NCBI GenBank assembly: GCA_016927815.1
Contig: JAFGLY010000054.1
Location: 1-44,956, forward strand
Direction of reading: 5' to 3'
DNA from: Deltaproteobacteria bacterium
Lineage (GTDB): Bacteria > Myxococcota_A > UBA796 > JAFGLY01
DNA length: 44,956 bases
A model generated the notes under the pieces. That model had not been told where the DNA came from and did not search any database. It worked only from the letters and a program-made list of their open reading frames with translations. Numbering within the stretch: position 1 is the stretch's first letter; each line of letters opens with the position of its first letter. Both the position numbers and the translations under genes were made by a program. Below, piece after piece: positions 8,304 to 17,802 of the stretch.

Positions 8304-10004
8304 TCAGCGCCCGGGCATCCGGATGCGCCAGGCCGCGGCACCGTCGAGGTCCACCTCGGGGGGGCCGTACAGGCGATCGAGCACCACAGCGGCCTTTTCG
8401 GGGGTTCGGGCGCGCGAGCGGTGGAGCACGACGTAGGCGAATCCCGAATCGATCAAAGCACGCGTGTTGGCCGTGAGCAACGCCTCGTCCTCGATCCGGG
8501 AGAGATCGCGCATCTCGGAAGGCGGCAGTTCGTAGGGCGGCAGCGTGGGCGGGAGCCCGCACAGGGTGTCCAGCATGGCCACCAGGCGATTGCGCATGAG
8601 GAGCGCGTCCCGGCCGTCGTAGTGCTCGGCCACGGGCCGGCCGTGGGAGACCTGCCAACGGTTGTACTGGCGGGCCTCTTCTTCGGTGAAGGGGATGCGG
8701 CCGTTGTCGAAGGGGAGATCGACGACGCCGCCCGGAGCCTCGAGCACGGCGTACACGGCCGGCGCCGAGGCGTCGTACTGGATCCGGGGCCAGTGCGTGC
8801 CCCCGAGCGCGATGCCCTCGACGACGATCGCGACCGCCAGCAGGCGGGCCGTCCAGGGGCGCCGGCCCGCCAGGCGCTCGGCTCCGAGGGCTGCGGTCAC
8901 GGCGAGCAGCACCGTGGCCGGGCCCACGGCGCGGTACCAGTGGGAGAGGCCCCCGAGCGGCGGACAGGCCCGGACGAGCAGGAGCGCGGGGCCGGGCAGG
9001 GGGTGGTCCCCGACCGGGATGGGCTGGTTGGCGACGCGGACCCAGTACCCGAGGGCCAGGAGGAGCAGGGCCCCAAGGGGGATGGCCAGGGGCAGGGCCT
9101 TGCGGGGTGCCGCGATGCAGCCCACGATCCCCAGTACGAGCGCGACCACGCCCAGGTAGACCGAGTGGGAGATGGGCGCCGGCGAGAGGGCGGGCAGGAG
9201 GAGGTTCAGGAGGTCCGTGCCATAGGCGGTCAGCCACCGCCAGTGGCCCTGGTGGAGCGTCGGGAGGCCCGGGGGTACGAACCAGCGGTACTGCCAGACG
9301 TGCCGGATCGAGAGGAAGTAGAGGAAGGAGGGGAGTACGGCGAGCGCGGCGGCGAGCCCCTGGAGCAGAAGTCCCCGCCACCGGCGATGGCGCCACGCCA
9401 GCACCGGCACCAGGAGGATGTCCACCACCGCACCGAAGAACGCGTGGTACCAGCCCGAGTACGCGAAGCCCGCGAGGCAGATCCCCGCCAGGACGGCGTC
9501 TCGGACACGACCCTCCTCGGCGTGGCGCACGAGGAAGGCCAGGTGCAGCGACAGGAGCCACAGGGGAAAGGCCTCGGAGATGCCGAACTCCATGACCCCG
9601 GCCAGAAAGGGGCTCGATCCCGCCACCGCCATGGCCACCCACGCGGCCTGGGGTCCCACGAACCGGCGTGCGAGGAAGCCTGCGGCCAGCATCCCCAACA
9701 GCACCTGGAGCGCCACCATCAGGTTCCAGGCGACGAACGGGTCCACGAGGAAGCCCGGCAGGAAGAGCGGCAGGTTCACCGGGTCCATGAGCGGCACGGG
9801 CGAGCCCACGGGCACGTTTGCCCACGGGCCCGATCGTCCCAACAGGGGCTGGACCGCCCGCCAGAGCATCCAGACGTGGTTGTCGGTCTCGCCGCGCGGG
9901 TGCCCCAGCACGGCGTGCGGATGCAGCACGAGCGGCCACGTGACGACCACCGCCCCCGCGAGGGCGAAGAGGAGGTCCCAGCGCAGGTGTCGGGACAGGC
10001 GCAC
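8304..10004 (-). CDS. polytopic membrane protein, glycosyltransferase-C-like
   Basis: 566 aa with about ten or more hydrophobic helices and a soluble C-terminal part (from about residue 420, including VVDLPFDNGRIPFTEEEARQ). The first loop has GETDNHVWMLWR, an acidic pair after the first helix as in GT-C type glycosyltransferases that use lipid-linked sugars. The exact family and substrate are not identifiable. GTG 10004 follows the sigma-factor stop by 2 bases, preceded by GAAGGA, so the two genes are almost certainly cotranscribed. A membrane glycosylation role for surface sugars is inference only. Confidence 0.72.
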   Translation of the reverse strand: MRLSRHLRWDLLFALAGAVVVTWPLVLHPHAVLGHPRGETDNHVWMLWRAVQPLLGRSGPWANVPVGSPVPLMDPVNLPLFLPGFLVDPFVAWNLMVALQVLLGMLAAGFLARRFVGPQAAWVAMAVAGSSPFLAGVMEFGISEAFPLWLLSLHLAFLVRHAEEGRVRDAVLAGICLAGFAYSGWYHAFFGAVVDILLVPVLAWRHRRWRGLLLQGLAAALAVLPSFLYFLSIRHVWQYRWFVPPGLPTLHQGHWRWLTAYGTDLLNLLLPALSPAPISHSVYLGVVALVLGIVGCIAAPRKALPLAIPLGALLLLALGYWVRVANQPIPVGDHPLPGPALLLVRACPPLGGLSHWYRAVGPATVLLAVTAALGAERLAGRRPWTARLLAVAIVVEGIALGGTHWPRIQYDASAPAVYAVLEAPGGVVDLPFDNGRIPFTEEEARQYNRWQVSHGRPVAEHYDGRDALLMRNRLVAMLDTLCGLPPTLPPYELPPSEMRDLSRIEDEALLTANTRALIDSGFAYVVLHRSRARTPEKAAVVLDRLYGPPEVDLDGAAAWRIRMPGR

Positions 10005-10006
10005 CG

Positions 10007-11002
10007 CTATCCTTCCCGCGGCGTGAACTCGAAGTCGATGTCCTCGCCCAGCTCCTGCTTGAGAAAGGCCAGGAGTTGGGAGCGGATACGCACCTCGATC
10101 TGGCGGATGCGTTCCTTGCTGACGCCGAAGCGCTCGCCCAGCACGGAGAGGCTCACGGGGTCCTGTGCCACCAAGCGCTCCTCCCAGATCACGCGCTCCC
10201 GCTCGTCCTGGAGGCCTGCCGCGAACGTGGCGAGTGCCTTCTGGACGATCCCACCCATCTGGCTCCGGGCCACGTCCAGCTCGGGGCTCCGGCCCGCCTC
10301 GTCTGCGATGACGTCGCCCAGGGTGCGACCCTCGCCGTCGCTTCCCACCGGGGAGTCGATGGACAGAGCCGGGGCCCGCATCTGCTGGTCCACGGCGATG
10401 ACCTCGCTCTCGGGCACCGAGAGGCGCTCGCCGATGAGGTGCGGATGGGGGGTGAGCCCCTCCTTGAGGAGGCGCTCGCGCTCCTTGCGGAGCTGGAAGA
10501 AGAGCTGCCGCGCAGCCCGCGTGCTGCCCAGGCGCACCAGGCGGTAGTTGTCCATGAGGAACCGCAGGATCATCGCCCGGATCCAGTACTGTGCGTACGA
10601 GGAGAAGCGGATCCCGCGGTAGGGGTCGTACCGGGACAGGGCCTGGACCAGCCCGACGTTGCCCTCCTGGATGAGATCGAGCACGTTGGACCACTGGCGA
10701 TGGTACTGAAAGGCCAGCTTCACCACGAGGCGGAGGTTGGCGGTGACCAGGCGCTCCCCGGCCTTGCGGTCTCCCTGCTCGTAGTAGGCCAGGGCGGCCT
10801 CCCGCTCCTCCTCGGGTGAGAGCAGCGGATAGCGTCGCAGCTCGGCGAGGTAGCGCCCGAGGAGATCGCGGCTGGCGACCTCGGCGGAGGGCAGGCGGAC
10901 CGGGAGGAGGCCGGCCTCCAGGGGGCGGCCGTTGGCGGGACCCATCGGGTCCTCGATCTCCGGGTCGCCTTCCAGGATCTCGGGTTCGTCGCTGCCATTC
11001 AT
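10007..11002 (-). CDS. rpoH: RNA polymerase sigma factor, sigma-32 (RpoH) type
   Basis: 331 aa. Region 2 is intact (NVLDLIQEGNVGLVQALSRY, RGIRFSSYAQYWIRAMILRF). It is followed by STRAARQLFFQLRKERERL, which corresponds to the RpoH box that distinguishes sigma-32 from other sigma-70 proteins. Region 4 ends in LGERFGVSKERIRQIEVRIR. It has an extra acidic N-terminus of about 45 residues. Proteobacterial RpoH directs heat-shock transcription; myxobacteria carry several RpoH-like paralogues with developmental roles, so the exact regulon is uncertain. Divergent from the CHAT lipoprotein gene across 126 bases (11003-11128), with no consensus promoter found. Confidence 0.88.
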   Translation of the reverse strand: MNGSDEPEILEGDPEIEDPMGPANGRPLEAGLLPVRLPSAEVASRDLLGRYLAELRRYPLLSPEEEREAALAYYEQGDRKAGERLVTANLRLVVKLAFQYHRQWSNVLDLIQEGNVGLVQALSRYDPYRGIRFSSYAQYWIRAMILRFLMDNYRLVRLGSTRAARQLFFQLRKERERLLKEGLTPHPHLIGERLSVPESEVIAVDQQMRAPALSIDSPVGSDGEGRTLGDVIADEAGRSPELDVARSQMGGIVQKALATFAAGLQDERERVIWEERLVAQDPVSLSVLGERFGVSKERIRQIEVRIRSQLLAFLKQELGEDIDFEFTPREG

Positions 11003-11128
11003 CGGGAATCCGGCACCCGTTTGAGGGTTCGCGGCGCCCCTCTATCCGGGGCTGCGCCCCCGGCGCATCCGGCAAGCCGCGGACCCGTCGTGATAGCATC
11101 GGTGCGCAGCGTCCTATGGGAGTCCCTC

Positions 11129-14100
11129 ATGTCCTCAAGGCTGGCCGTGGCGCTCCTGGGTCTGGGCCTCGCCGCGCCGGGGTGCCGCCGAGAGGAGCCG
11201 CCCGCACCCCTCGAGGCGGTCGAGCGTCCGGCCCCGCCGCCGGCGTCGGTCGTGGATCCGCTCGACGAGGCGCTCGCCAGGGCCGACGTCGGGGAGCATC
11301 GGGCGGCCCTGGCCGCCCTGGAGGTCCTTCTCCCGACCCGGGCCGACGACACCCTCGTCTGGGCCGCCCTCGAGCGGGAGGCCGTGGCCGCGGGTGCGGC
11401 CGGCGACCTCCTCGACCGGCTCTCCACGTCCCAGGCCGTGGGCGGGCAGCGCGCCCGGCACTTCGCGTTGAGGGCCGCGCTCGCGATCGAGGCCCGGCGG
11501 CCCGACCAGGCGATCGAGGCCGCCGACCTCCTCGCGACCGAGGATCCAGGCGCGGCCGCCGCCTTCCGCGCCTGGGCCGCCCAGGCCGGAGCGACACTCG
11601 AGGGTGCCACCCTGGACCCCACGATCCCCGCCGACGCGCTGGCCATCGCGGCCAGCGCCCGCGACGAGCGAACGCGAAGGGCCTCCTTCGAGACGGCACG
11701 GTCCGTTCCGGGCTGGAGGGCCGCCCTGCTGCGTGGCGAGCTGGCCCGGGCCGCGGGCGACGGGCCCGGCGTGGCGCGCGAGGTCGAGATCGCCCTGGCG
11801 GACCCGGATCCCCGCGCTCGCCTGGGAGGCCTGGCGCTCAGGCTGGAGGCGGCGGACGACCCGGCCCAGGTCGCTGCGGCCGCCCTCGAGGCGGCAAGGG
11901 CCGCAGCCGCGTGGCGTGCGGGCGAGGAGGCCGCCGGGTTCCTGGCCCGAGCGGTGGCGGCCGATCTGGCCCGATCGATGCCCGACGGTGCACTCCAGGC
12001 CGCACGCGAGCTGGTGTCGGCCCGACCCCTCGGGGACGATCCGGTGACCGCCCGCATGAAGGCCAGCCTGGCCGAGGTCGCGCTTCTGGCCGGCGAGGCC
12101 GAGGAGGCGCTCCACGCCAGCACCCATGCGCTCGCAGGCGAGATGCGGGAAGGCCCGCGACGCGACGCGGCCTGGAGCCTCGCACGGGCGGCCTGGCGCC
12201 TGTGCAGCCTCCCGGATGTGGAGGAGGCCATCCGGGCCCTGCCCGAGGCCGAAGCCGCGGTGGCCCGAGGGCTGGCCGCAGCCTGCGAGGGAGATGTCGT
12301 CACGGCCCGGAGCGTGCTCCAGCCCTCGGGCCTGCCGCCGGCCGTCGGCGTGGACGTGGCCCTGGCCCGCGCCCTGGCATGGATGGGCCGTCCCCAGGCG
12401 GTCGAGGCCGCCCGGCAGGCGGTGACGCTGGCCGACGAGGGTGGACGACCGGTCACCCGGGTGGAGGCTCGACTGGCCTTGGAACGCCACGCCCGGATCG
12501 CGGGGCAGCCGCGTGTTGCCGCGGAGGTCGTGGCCGATCTCGAGCGCATCGCTCCGACCCCCGCCATGCGGATGGAAGCCTGTGCCCGCCGCATGGCCCT
12601 CGGCCTCCCGGCCCCCCTCCCGCCGGCCGACCCGGACGAGCCCGCCCAGGCCACGGCCTGGCGTGCGTTCGGCGCGTCGGAGACCGGCGGCGGAGAGCCT
12701 CCGGCCGTGGCTGCCTGGGCCGCGGGCCGCCGGGCGCTCGGCCAGCGGGACTGGGCCGCGGCCGCCCGTTGGATCCGTGCCGCCATGGTCTCGCTTCCGG
12801 TGGCGCGGCAGGGCCGCTGGACCCCGCCTCTCGCACTCGACGGCGCGGACGGCCCGGCCTTCGATGCGGACGCGAAGGCCGCGGCGTCCGGTGTTGGGGA
12901 GGGTGCGGAGGACGTGATTCTCGCGCTCCACGAGTGGTCGCGCTTCCGCCAGCTCCAGCGCATCGGCGCTGCCGTGGGCGACGACTTCACGAGAGGCATG
13001 GACCCCGAGAAGGCCACCGCCTTCCGGGCCGCCTGGACGCGCGAGCACGCGCGATCGCTGATGTGGCTGGCGGGGACCGGCCCGTTCCCGCGGGAGGAGC
13101 GGGGCCGGACCGCCCAGGCGCTCGCAGCGGGGCGCAGGTGCGACCGCGCCCTGGGTACTCCCCCCTCGGCGGGGGCGCTCCGATCCCGATTTCCGGGTTT
13201 GGCCCTGATCTCCATTCGCCTGGGGGCGGCCGAGGGCGAGATGCTCGTCCTCACGCCCACGGCCAGCCGCCTGGTCTTGCTGGCGGATGCGGATGGGATC
13301 CGCCGCCTCGCCGTCGACTGGCGTGCCGCCCTCGAGCAGGGTCGGATCGCGACCGGCCAGCGGACCGACCCCGTTGCCGGCGATGCGCTCCGGGCGGCCA
13401 CCATCGACCGGGCCGGAGACATCCTGGCCGGGCTGCCCCACTACGTCCTCGCCCTGGACGCGGACCTCCTCCTCTTCCCCTGGTCCACTCTCCCGGAGCA
13501 GTCCGAGGGTCGGAGGTTCCTCGTGGACATCCGGACCATCGAGACCACGCTCCGGCTCGGCCCGCCCGCGCCGCCGCCCGCCGGCTACCGGATCGACTTC
13601 TACGGGACGGGAGAGGAGGAGACGGTCGTTCCCGCCCAGGCCTCGGGCGAGGCGATCGAGCCGGCGATCCTCGAAGAGGCCCCGCCCGCGCCGCTGCCTC
13701 GGACCGAGATTCCCTCCGTCGCGGGCCCGTTCCGGCGTGGGTACGTGGTGCTGAGGGAGGGTGCCGAGGCCAGCGCCGGCGACTACCGCGCCCACGCCGG
13801 GGGCGCCCGGTTCATCCACCTCGCCGGCCTGACAGCCGCGCCGGACGGTGGGCTCGCCTGGGCCACCAGCCGGCTCGCGCTGCCGGACCTGCGCTGCACC
13901 CCGCTCGACGCCCGGCTCGTCACGCTCTCGCGCCCGGTGGATCCGCTCCAGCAGGTGGCCCGGGCCCACGCGCTTCTCGACGCGGGCGCCCGGAGCGTCC
14001 TCGTCGCCCTGTGGGAGGTGCCCGAGCCGTTGGGCCTCCGCTACCTGACCGCGATGTACGAATCGTTGAGCCAGGACAGGCCGCCGGTGGGGGCCCTCCT

Positions 14101-14197
14101 CGAGGCCCGTCGTGCGCTCCGTTCCGACGAGGCGCTGGCGGAGGACATCGAGGATCCCTCCTCCTGGGGCGCGTACCTCCTCCTCGGGGTTCCGTGA
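11129..14197 (+). CDS. lipoprotein with helical repeats and a degenerate CHAT domain
   Basis: 1022 aa. MSSRLAVALLGLGLAAPGC is a lipoprotein signal with the lipid-bearing Cys at residue 19. Residues of about 30-640 are Ala-rich helical repeats of TPR type. The C-terminal 330 residues match a CHAT (caspase-HetF-associated with TPR) domain: LLLFPWSTLPEQ, RFIHLAGLTAAP, LVTLSRPVDP, DAGARSVLVALWEVPE, SSWGAYLLLGVP. The catalytic His expected two positions after HLA is Leu901, and the Cys of the LSAC motif is Pro936, so protease activity is unlikely. ATG 11129 has GGGAG upstream. The stop overlaps the next start (GTGA), so it is probably translated with the RHS protein. Confidence 0.87.
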   Translation: MSSRLAVALLGLGLAAPGCRREEPPAPLEAVERPAPPPASVVDPLDEALARADVGEHRAALAALEVLLPTRADDTLVWAALEREAVAAGAAGDLLDRLSTSQAVGGQRARHFALRAALAIEARRPDQAIEAADLLATEDPGAAAAFRAWAAQAGATLEGATLDPTIPADALAIAASARDERTRRASFETARSVPGWRAALLRGELARAAGDGPGVAREVEIALADPDPRARLGGLALRLEAADDPAQVAAAALEAARAAAAWRAGEEAAGFLARAVAADLARSMPDGALQAARELVSARPLGDDPVTARMKASLAEVALLAGEAEEALHASTHALAGEMREGPRRDAAWSLARAAWRLCSLPDVEEAIRALPEAEAAVARGLAAACEGDVVTARSVLQPSGLPPAVGVDVALARALAWMGRPQAVEAARQAVTLADEGGRPVTRVEARLALERHARIAGQPRVAAEVVADLERIAPTPAMRMEACARRMALGLPAPLPPADPDEPAQATAWRAFGASETGGGEPPAVAAWAAGRRALGQRDWAAAARWIRAAMVSLPVARQGRWTPPLALDGADGPAFDADAKAAASGVGEGAEDVILALHEWSRFRQLQRIGAAVGDDFTRGMDPEKATAFRAAWTREHARSLMWLAGTGPFPREERGRTAQALAAGRRCDRALGTPPSAGALRSRFPGLALISIRLGAAEGEMLVLTPTASRLVLLADADGIRRLAVDWRAALEQGRIATGQRTDPVAGDALRAATIDRAGDILAGLPHYVLALDADLLLFPWSTLPEQSEGRRFLVDIRTIETTLRLGPPAPPPAGYRIDFYGTGEEETVVPAQASGEAIEPAILEEAPPAPLPRTEIPSVAGPFRRGYVVLREGAEASAGDYRAHAGGARFIHLAGLTAAPDGGLAWATSRLALPDLRCTPLDARLVTLSRPVDPLQQVARAHALLDAGARSVLVALWEVPEPLGLRYLTAMYESLSQDRPPVGALLEARRALRSDEALAEDIEDPSSWGAYLLLGVP

Positions 14198-17100
14198 TCC
14201 GGGTCCTTCCCGTCCTCCTGGGGTCCGCCTTGGCCGCGCCGCTGCTCGGCCCGGACGGCCCGCTCGTGCTCGGTCCGCTGACCGGACCGCCGCCCGCGGT
14301 GGATCCCGCCGCCGGCCGAGGACACGTCGGGGTGGATCCTCAGGACGGAAGCCTTGTCGTCAGCGTGGTGGACCTCGTGATCCCGGGGGAACCGGATCCA
14401 TTCGTGCTCGGTCGAGCGTGGTCCGACGACGGCTGGGAGTGGCTGGGGCTCGACCGGGTTTTCGAAGACCCGGCCGGCGCCCGCCTCGTGGCGCCCGGCC
14501 GGGACTCGGAGCGCCTGGAGGCGCCCCGACCCCGCACCACCGGTGCCTGGCCCGTGGGGACCCGCCTCACCGGGCAAGGGCACCGGACGCTCGAGCGGAC
14601 GGCGGACGGGTGGATCCTGGATCGGGGGAGCGGCTGCACCGAGGCCTTCGATCCGGACGGTCGGATGCTGGCCCGGGACGGCTGCCCGGAAGCCCTCCTC
14701 CGGGCCGAGTGGCGGGAGGGTGCCCTCGTGGCCCTCGCCCTGCCCGACGGCCGCCGGGTGGGGTTCACCGACGCACCGGCCCCCGAGGCCGGGGGCCTCG
14801 TGCGGCGGGCTCGAGGGCCCGCAGGTCTCGAGGCCCGCTACGAGGAGCAGGGCGGACGGCTCACCCTGGCGCGGACCGCCGCAGGGGTCCAGCACCGGTA
14901 CCTGTACGATCGAGCCGGGCGGATCCAGACCATCCTCTGGCCGGATGGCGCCCGGTGCCTGGTGGCTCGGGATCCGGATGGGCGGGTCGCGGACCTGTCC
15001 GGACCGGGCCCGGCCCGGTGGCGGTTCGCGTGGGGGCCCGAGGGGCTCGAGACGGCCTGGGACGGCCGAGAGTCCCCCTGGAAGGTCGACCGCCAGCCGG
15101 GCGTGGTGGCGGTCACGGACCCCTCGGGTCGTACCGCCCGCCTCGAGCACGACCAGGCGCGGGTGACGGGATGGGTGGATCCAGCGGGTGGACGCACGCG
15201 GGTGCTGCGCGATCCGAGCGGGACGATCACCGGGATCGAGGCCCCGGGCCCGGAGCGGTGGGCGCTCCGGCTCGGCGCGACCGGGCACGTCGTGGAGACG
15301 ACCGATCCGGCCGGGCAGCCCTGGCGGGTGGATCGCGATGCCATGGGACGGGTCGTGCGCCGGGTGGGGCCCGACGGTCGAATCGTGCGCTGGCTGAGAG
15401 ACGCTGGCGGTGCGGTCGTGGAGATCCTGCAGGGCGACGAGCGCGTGAGGCTGGGCCGGGACGGGGCGGGCCGGTTGGTGGACGTGCGCGTGGGCGCCGG
15501 GCCCGCCACCCGGGTGGAGCGGGATGCGGCCGGCCGGATCGCGGCGGTGCAGGATCCGTCGGGCGGGCGGACGATCCTGGCCGGAAGGCGCTCGATCCTG
15601 CCGGGCACCGCGACCGGTCCAGATGGCCAGGTCTGGGCTTTCTCCGTCGGATCGCTGGGACTTCCCGTTGGCCTGGAGGTTCCGGGTGGGGTGCGTCTCG
15701 AGTGGCGGTGCGGCCCATCGGGCGCGCTCGCCGAGGTCCACCGGGGCAGTGCACGGACGCGGGTGAGCACGGACGCCGATGGCCGTCCCACGCGGGTCGA
15801 GGATGCCTTCGGCCGCGTGACCGGCTGGACCTGGGACCGGGCGGGTCGCCTCGTGGCCTGGCTGGGGGGAGACGGGTCCCGCCTGGACGTGGGGCGCGAT
15901 GCACGGGGGGACGTGACGTCGCTCGCCTGGGAGGACGTGCGCCTCGCACTGTTACGGGACGCACAGGGCCGCCTCCGCGCGATCGCCCACGAGGCCGGGG
16001 ACAGGCTCCTGGCCGTGGGGCGGGACGCCCGGGGAGCGGTGGTCGAGATGACCTGGAAGACCGGGCGGCTCGGCCTCGGGCGCGATGCCGCCCGACGGGT
16101 GGAACGAGTGGTCCTGGGCGATCGGGAGTGGCGCCTCGAGCACGACGCTGCGGCCCGGCTCGTGGGCGTGGTGGAGGGCTCGGAGCGATGGGTGCTCGAG
16201 CGGGATCCTGGCGGCCTGGTCGCGGCCGTCGAAGGTCCGGACCTCGCCTGGCGCCTGGACCGGGGTCCGTGTGGGGGGGTGGATCGGTTCGAGGCGGGCG
16301 GTCTCGCGCTTCGCTTCGGACGCAGCGCGAGCGGCCAGGTGCTCCGGATCTCGGGTCCGTCCGGGGCGGTCCTGGGCCTCGACCGGGATCCGGCTGGCCG
16401 ACCGGTGACCGTGCGCTTTCCGGACGGCGAGCTCCTCCGCATCCGGCAGGCGGGCGCGAGCGTGGCCCTCGCCTGGGAGGACGCGCGGGGGCACGCAACC
16501 GGAGACGTACGGCTCGAGGTCGACGCGTCGGGTCGACTCGTCTCGGTGCAGGACGGATCCCAGGAGCGTCGGTACCGCTACGGACCGCGGGACGAGGTGG
16601 TGGCCGTGGAGGAGGGCGACGGGGCCTGGTCGCTGCTCCCGGGCCTCCTGGAGACCCCAACGGGCGCGCAGCTCCCCCTCGCAACGGGGGGTCCTGCCCA
16701 GGACGGGCTCGTGCCGGGACCGGTGGCCGCCTGGGGCCTGGCCGGGACCAAGGTGGCCTGGCGGCGCGATCCCGACGGCGGGCTCCTCGGCGTGGAGGGC
16801 GAGGCCGGCGCCGTCCGTCTCACCCACGATCCGCTGGGCCGCCTCCTCGAGGTGGTGTTTCAGGCCGCCGGCGAGCCGGACCGCACCTGGTGCCTCGACT
16901 GGGACCCGCTGGGCGGCCTCCGGTCCGTCGGGAGCCCTGAGGGTCGTACCGACGTCGTCACGGCACTTGGCGGGATCCGGGTCCTGTCCGATGGGAAACG
17001 CCGGGCCGTGGTCCTCGACGGACCCTACGGAACGCGCGTGATCGCGGGGCCGGAGGGCCGGGTGTCGCTTTCGGGAGACGGCCTGCTCGGACCCGGAGGC

Positions 17101-17688
17101 CGGATCGGCGAGCCGAGGGTACGGAGCGCGCCCGGCGGCCTGCCGGACGGGATCGTACCGGGTCCCTTCGGCGCCTTCGGCCGCTTTCAGCTCTTCTGTG
17201 GGGGCCCCCTCGTGGGTCCCCAGGACGCCCTGGATCCCGTGACCGGCCAGCCCACCGGGGCTCCGCCCGTGCGCTGGCCCTGGAGCCCCACGGGTTGGCC
17301 CCGACCGGACGTGCCGCTCCTGTGGCCGGAGCCGGACGGCGTCGCCCAGGTGGCGTGGGATCCCGAGGCCTGGAGCCCCGAGCAGCCCTGGGCGTCCCCG
17401 CTCGCGATCCTGGTTGCCCTGGGCGAGATCGAACCAGAAGCACCGACCTTCCAGGCAGAGGATCCCGTCGCACCCCTGCCTTGGCTCCCGGCCGGTCTCG
17501 CGGACCCACCCCCAGGATGGCCCCTCGCGGTGGATCCGGTCACCGCGGTCTTCCTCCGCGCGGCGATCCGGCCCTGCCGACCGGTCTCGGAGGCGGCCCT
17601 GCTCGACGCGCTCCTCGGCGACCTCGTGGCCGCCCTGCCCCGGCCGGTCCCCGGCCTGCCCTGGCCGGCCGGCCTGCCCCAGCCGTGA
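14194..17688 (+). CDS. secreted RHS/YD-repeat protein
   Basis: 1164 aa starting at GTG 14194, overlapping the CHAT gene stop. The N-terminus MIRVLPVLLGSALAAP is signal-like, and residues 50-110 resemble the DUF6531-type RHS entry (GSLVVSVVDLVIPGEPDPFV). At least fifteen imperfect YD-type repeats follow. One has the classic Tyr (YDRAGRIQTILWPDG, about residue 240); the rest begin R-D, W-D or H-D (RDAMGRVVRRVGPDG, WDRAGRLVAWLGGDG). Near residue 995 GRFQLFCGGPLVGPQDALDP replaces the usual end-of-shell signature. The last 160 residues are Pro/Trp-rich with no recognisable toxin domain. It is probably a beta-cocoon surface protein working with the CHAT lipoprotein. Confidence 0.85.
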   Translation: MIRVLPVLLGSALAAPLLGPDGPLVLGPLTGPPPAVDPAAGRGHVGVDPQDGSLVVSVVDLVIPGEPDPFVLGRAWSDDGWEWLGLDRVFEDPAGARLVAPGRDSERLEAPRPRTTGAWPVGTRLTGQGHRTLERTADGWILDRGSGCTEAFDPDGRMLARDGCPEALLRAEWREGALVALALPDGRRVGFTDAPAPEAGGLVRRARGPAGLEARYEEQGGRLTLARTAAGVQHRYLYDRAGRIQTILWPDGARCLVARDPDGRVADLSGPGPARWRFAWGPEGLETAWDGRESPWKVDRQPGVVAVTDPSGRTARLEHDQARVTGWVDPAGGRTRVLRDPSGTITGIEAPGPERWALRLGATGHVVETTDPAGQPWRVDRDAMGRVVRRVGPDGRIVRWLRDAGGAVVEILQGDERVRLGRDGAGRLVDVRVGAGPATRVERDAAGRIAAVQDPSGGRTILAGRRSILPGTATGPDGQVWAFSVGSLGLPVGLEVPGGVRLEWRCGPSGALAEVHRGSARTRVSTDADGRPTRVEDAFGRVTGWTWDRAGRLVAWLGGDGSRLDVGRDARGDVTSLAWEDVRLALLRDAQGRLRAIAHEAGDRLLAVGRDARGAVVEMTWKTGRLGLGRDAARRVERVVLGDREWRLEHDAAARLVGVVEGSERWVLERDPGGLVAAVEGPDLAWRLDRGPCGGVDRFEAGGLALRFGRSASGQVLRISGPSGAVLGLDRDPAGRPVTVRFPDGELLRIRQAGASVALAWEDARGHATGDVRLEVDASGRLVSVQDGSQERRYRYGPRDEVVAVEEGDGAWSLLPGLLETPTGAQLPLATGGPAQDGLVPGPVAAWGLAGTKVAWRRDPDGGLLGVEGEAGAVRLTHDPLGRLLEVVFQAAGEPDRTWCLDWDPLGGLRSVGSPEGRTDVVTALGGIRVLSDGKRRAVVLDGPYGTRVIAGPEGRVSLSGDGLLGPGGRIGEPRVRSAPGGLPDGIVPGPFGAFGRFQLFCGGPLVGPQDALDPVTGQPTGAPPVRWPWSPTGWPRPDVPLLWPEPDGVAQVAWDPEAWSPEQPWASPLAILVALGEIEPEAPTFQAEDPVAPLPWLPAGLADPPPGWPLAVDPVTAVFLRAAIRPCRPVSEAALLDALLGDLVAALPRPVPGLPWPAGLPQP

Positions 17689-17759
17689 CCCCTGGACCCG
17701 CTACGCCGTTCGTCCCCCCGGAGGGACCGATCCGCGTGGAGGGGCCCGCCCGGGGATCC

Positions 17760-17788
17760 TTGCACGATCCCCGCCGCGGGCTTACAAG
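17760..17788 (+). promoter_or_regulatory. promoter for the tRNA-His/Lys/Leu cluster
   Basis: TTGCAC (17760-17765), a 17-base spacer and TACAAG (17783-17788) lie 14 bases before tRNA-His. Spacing is ideal and the position fits a stable-RNA promoter. The stretch 17689-17759 holds nothing else visible. Confidence 0.6.
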
Positions 17789-17802
17789 GCGGGGCCGTCA
17801 CG

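Noticed and set aside
10816-14193. Open frame that would extend the RHS-like gene about 1100 codons upstream
   Set aside because: It covers the CHAT gene in another frame with Arg/Gly/Pro-rich low-complexity translation. The GTGA overlap and signal peptide set the start at 14194.
11129-14197. CHAT protease as part of an antiviral caspase-type defence locus
   Set aside because: Both catalytic residues are missing, the protein is a lipoprotein, and there are no neighbouring CRISPR, gasdermin or NLR-like genes.
14194-17688. Polymorphic toxin of the RHS/immunity type
   Set aside because: No recognisable toxin domain follows the repeats, and no small immunity-like gene follows; tRNAs come next.
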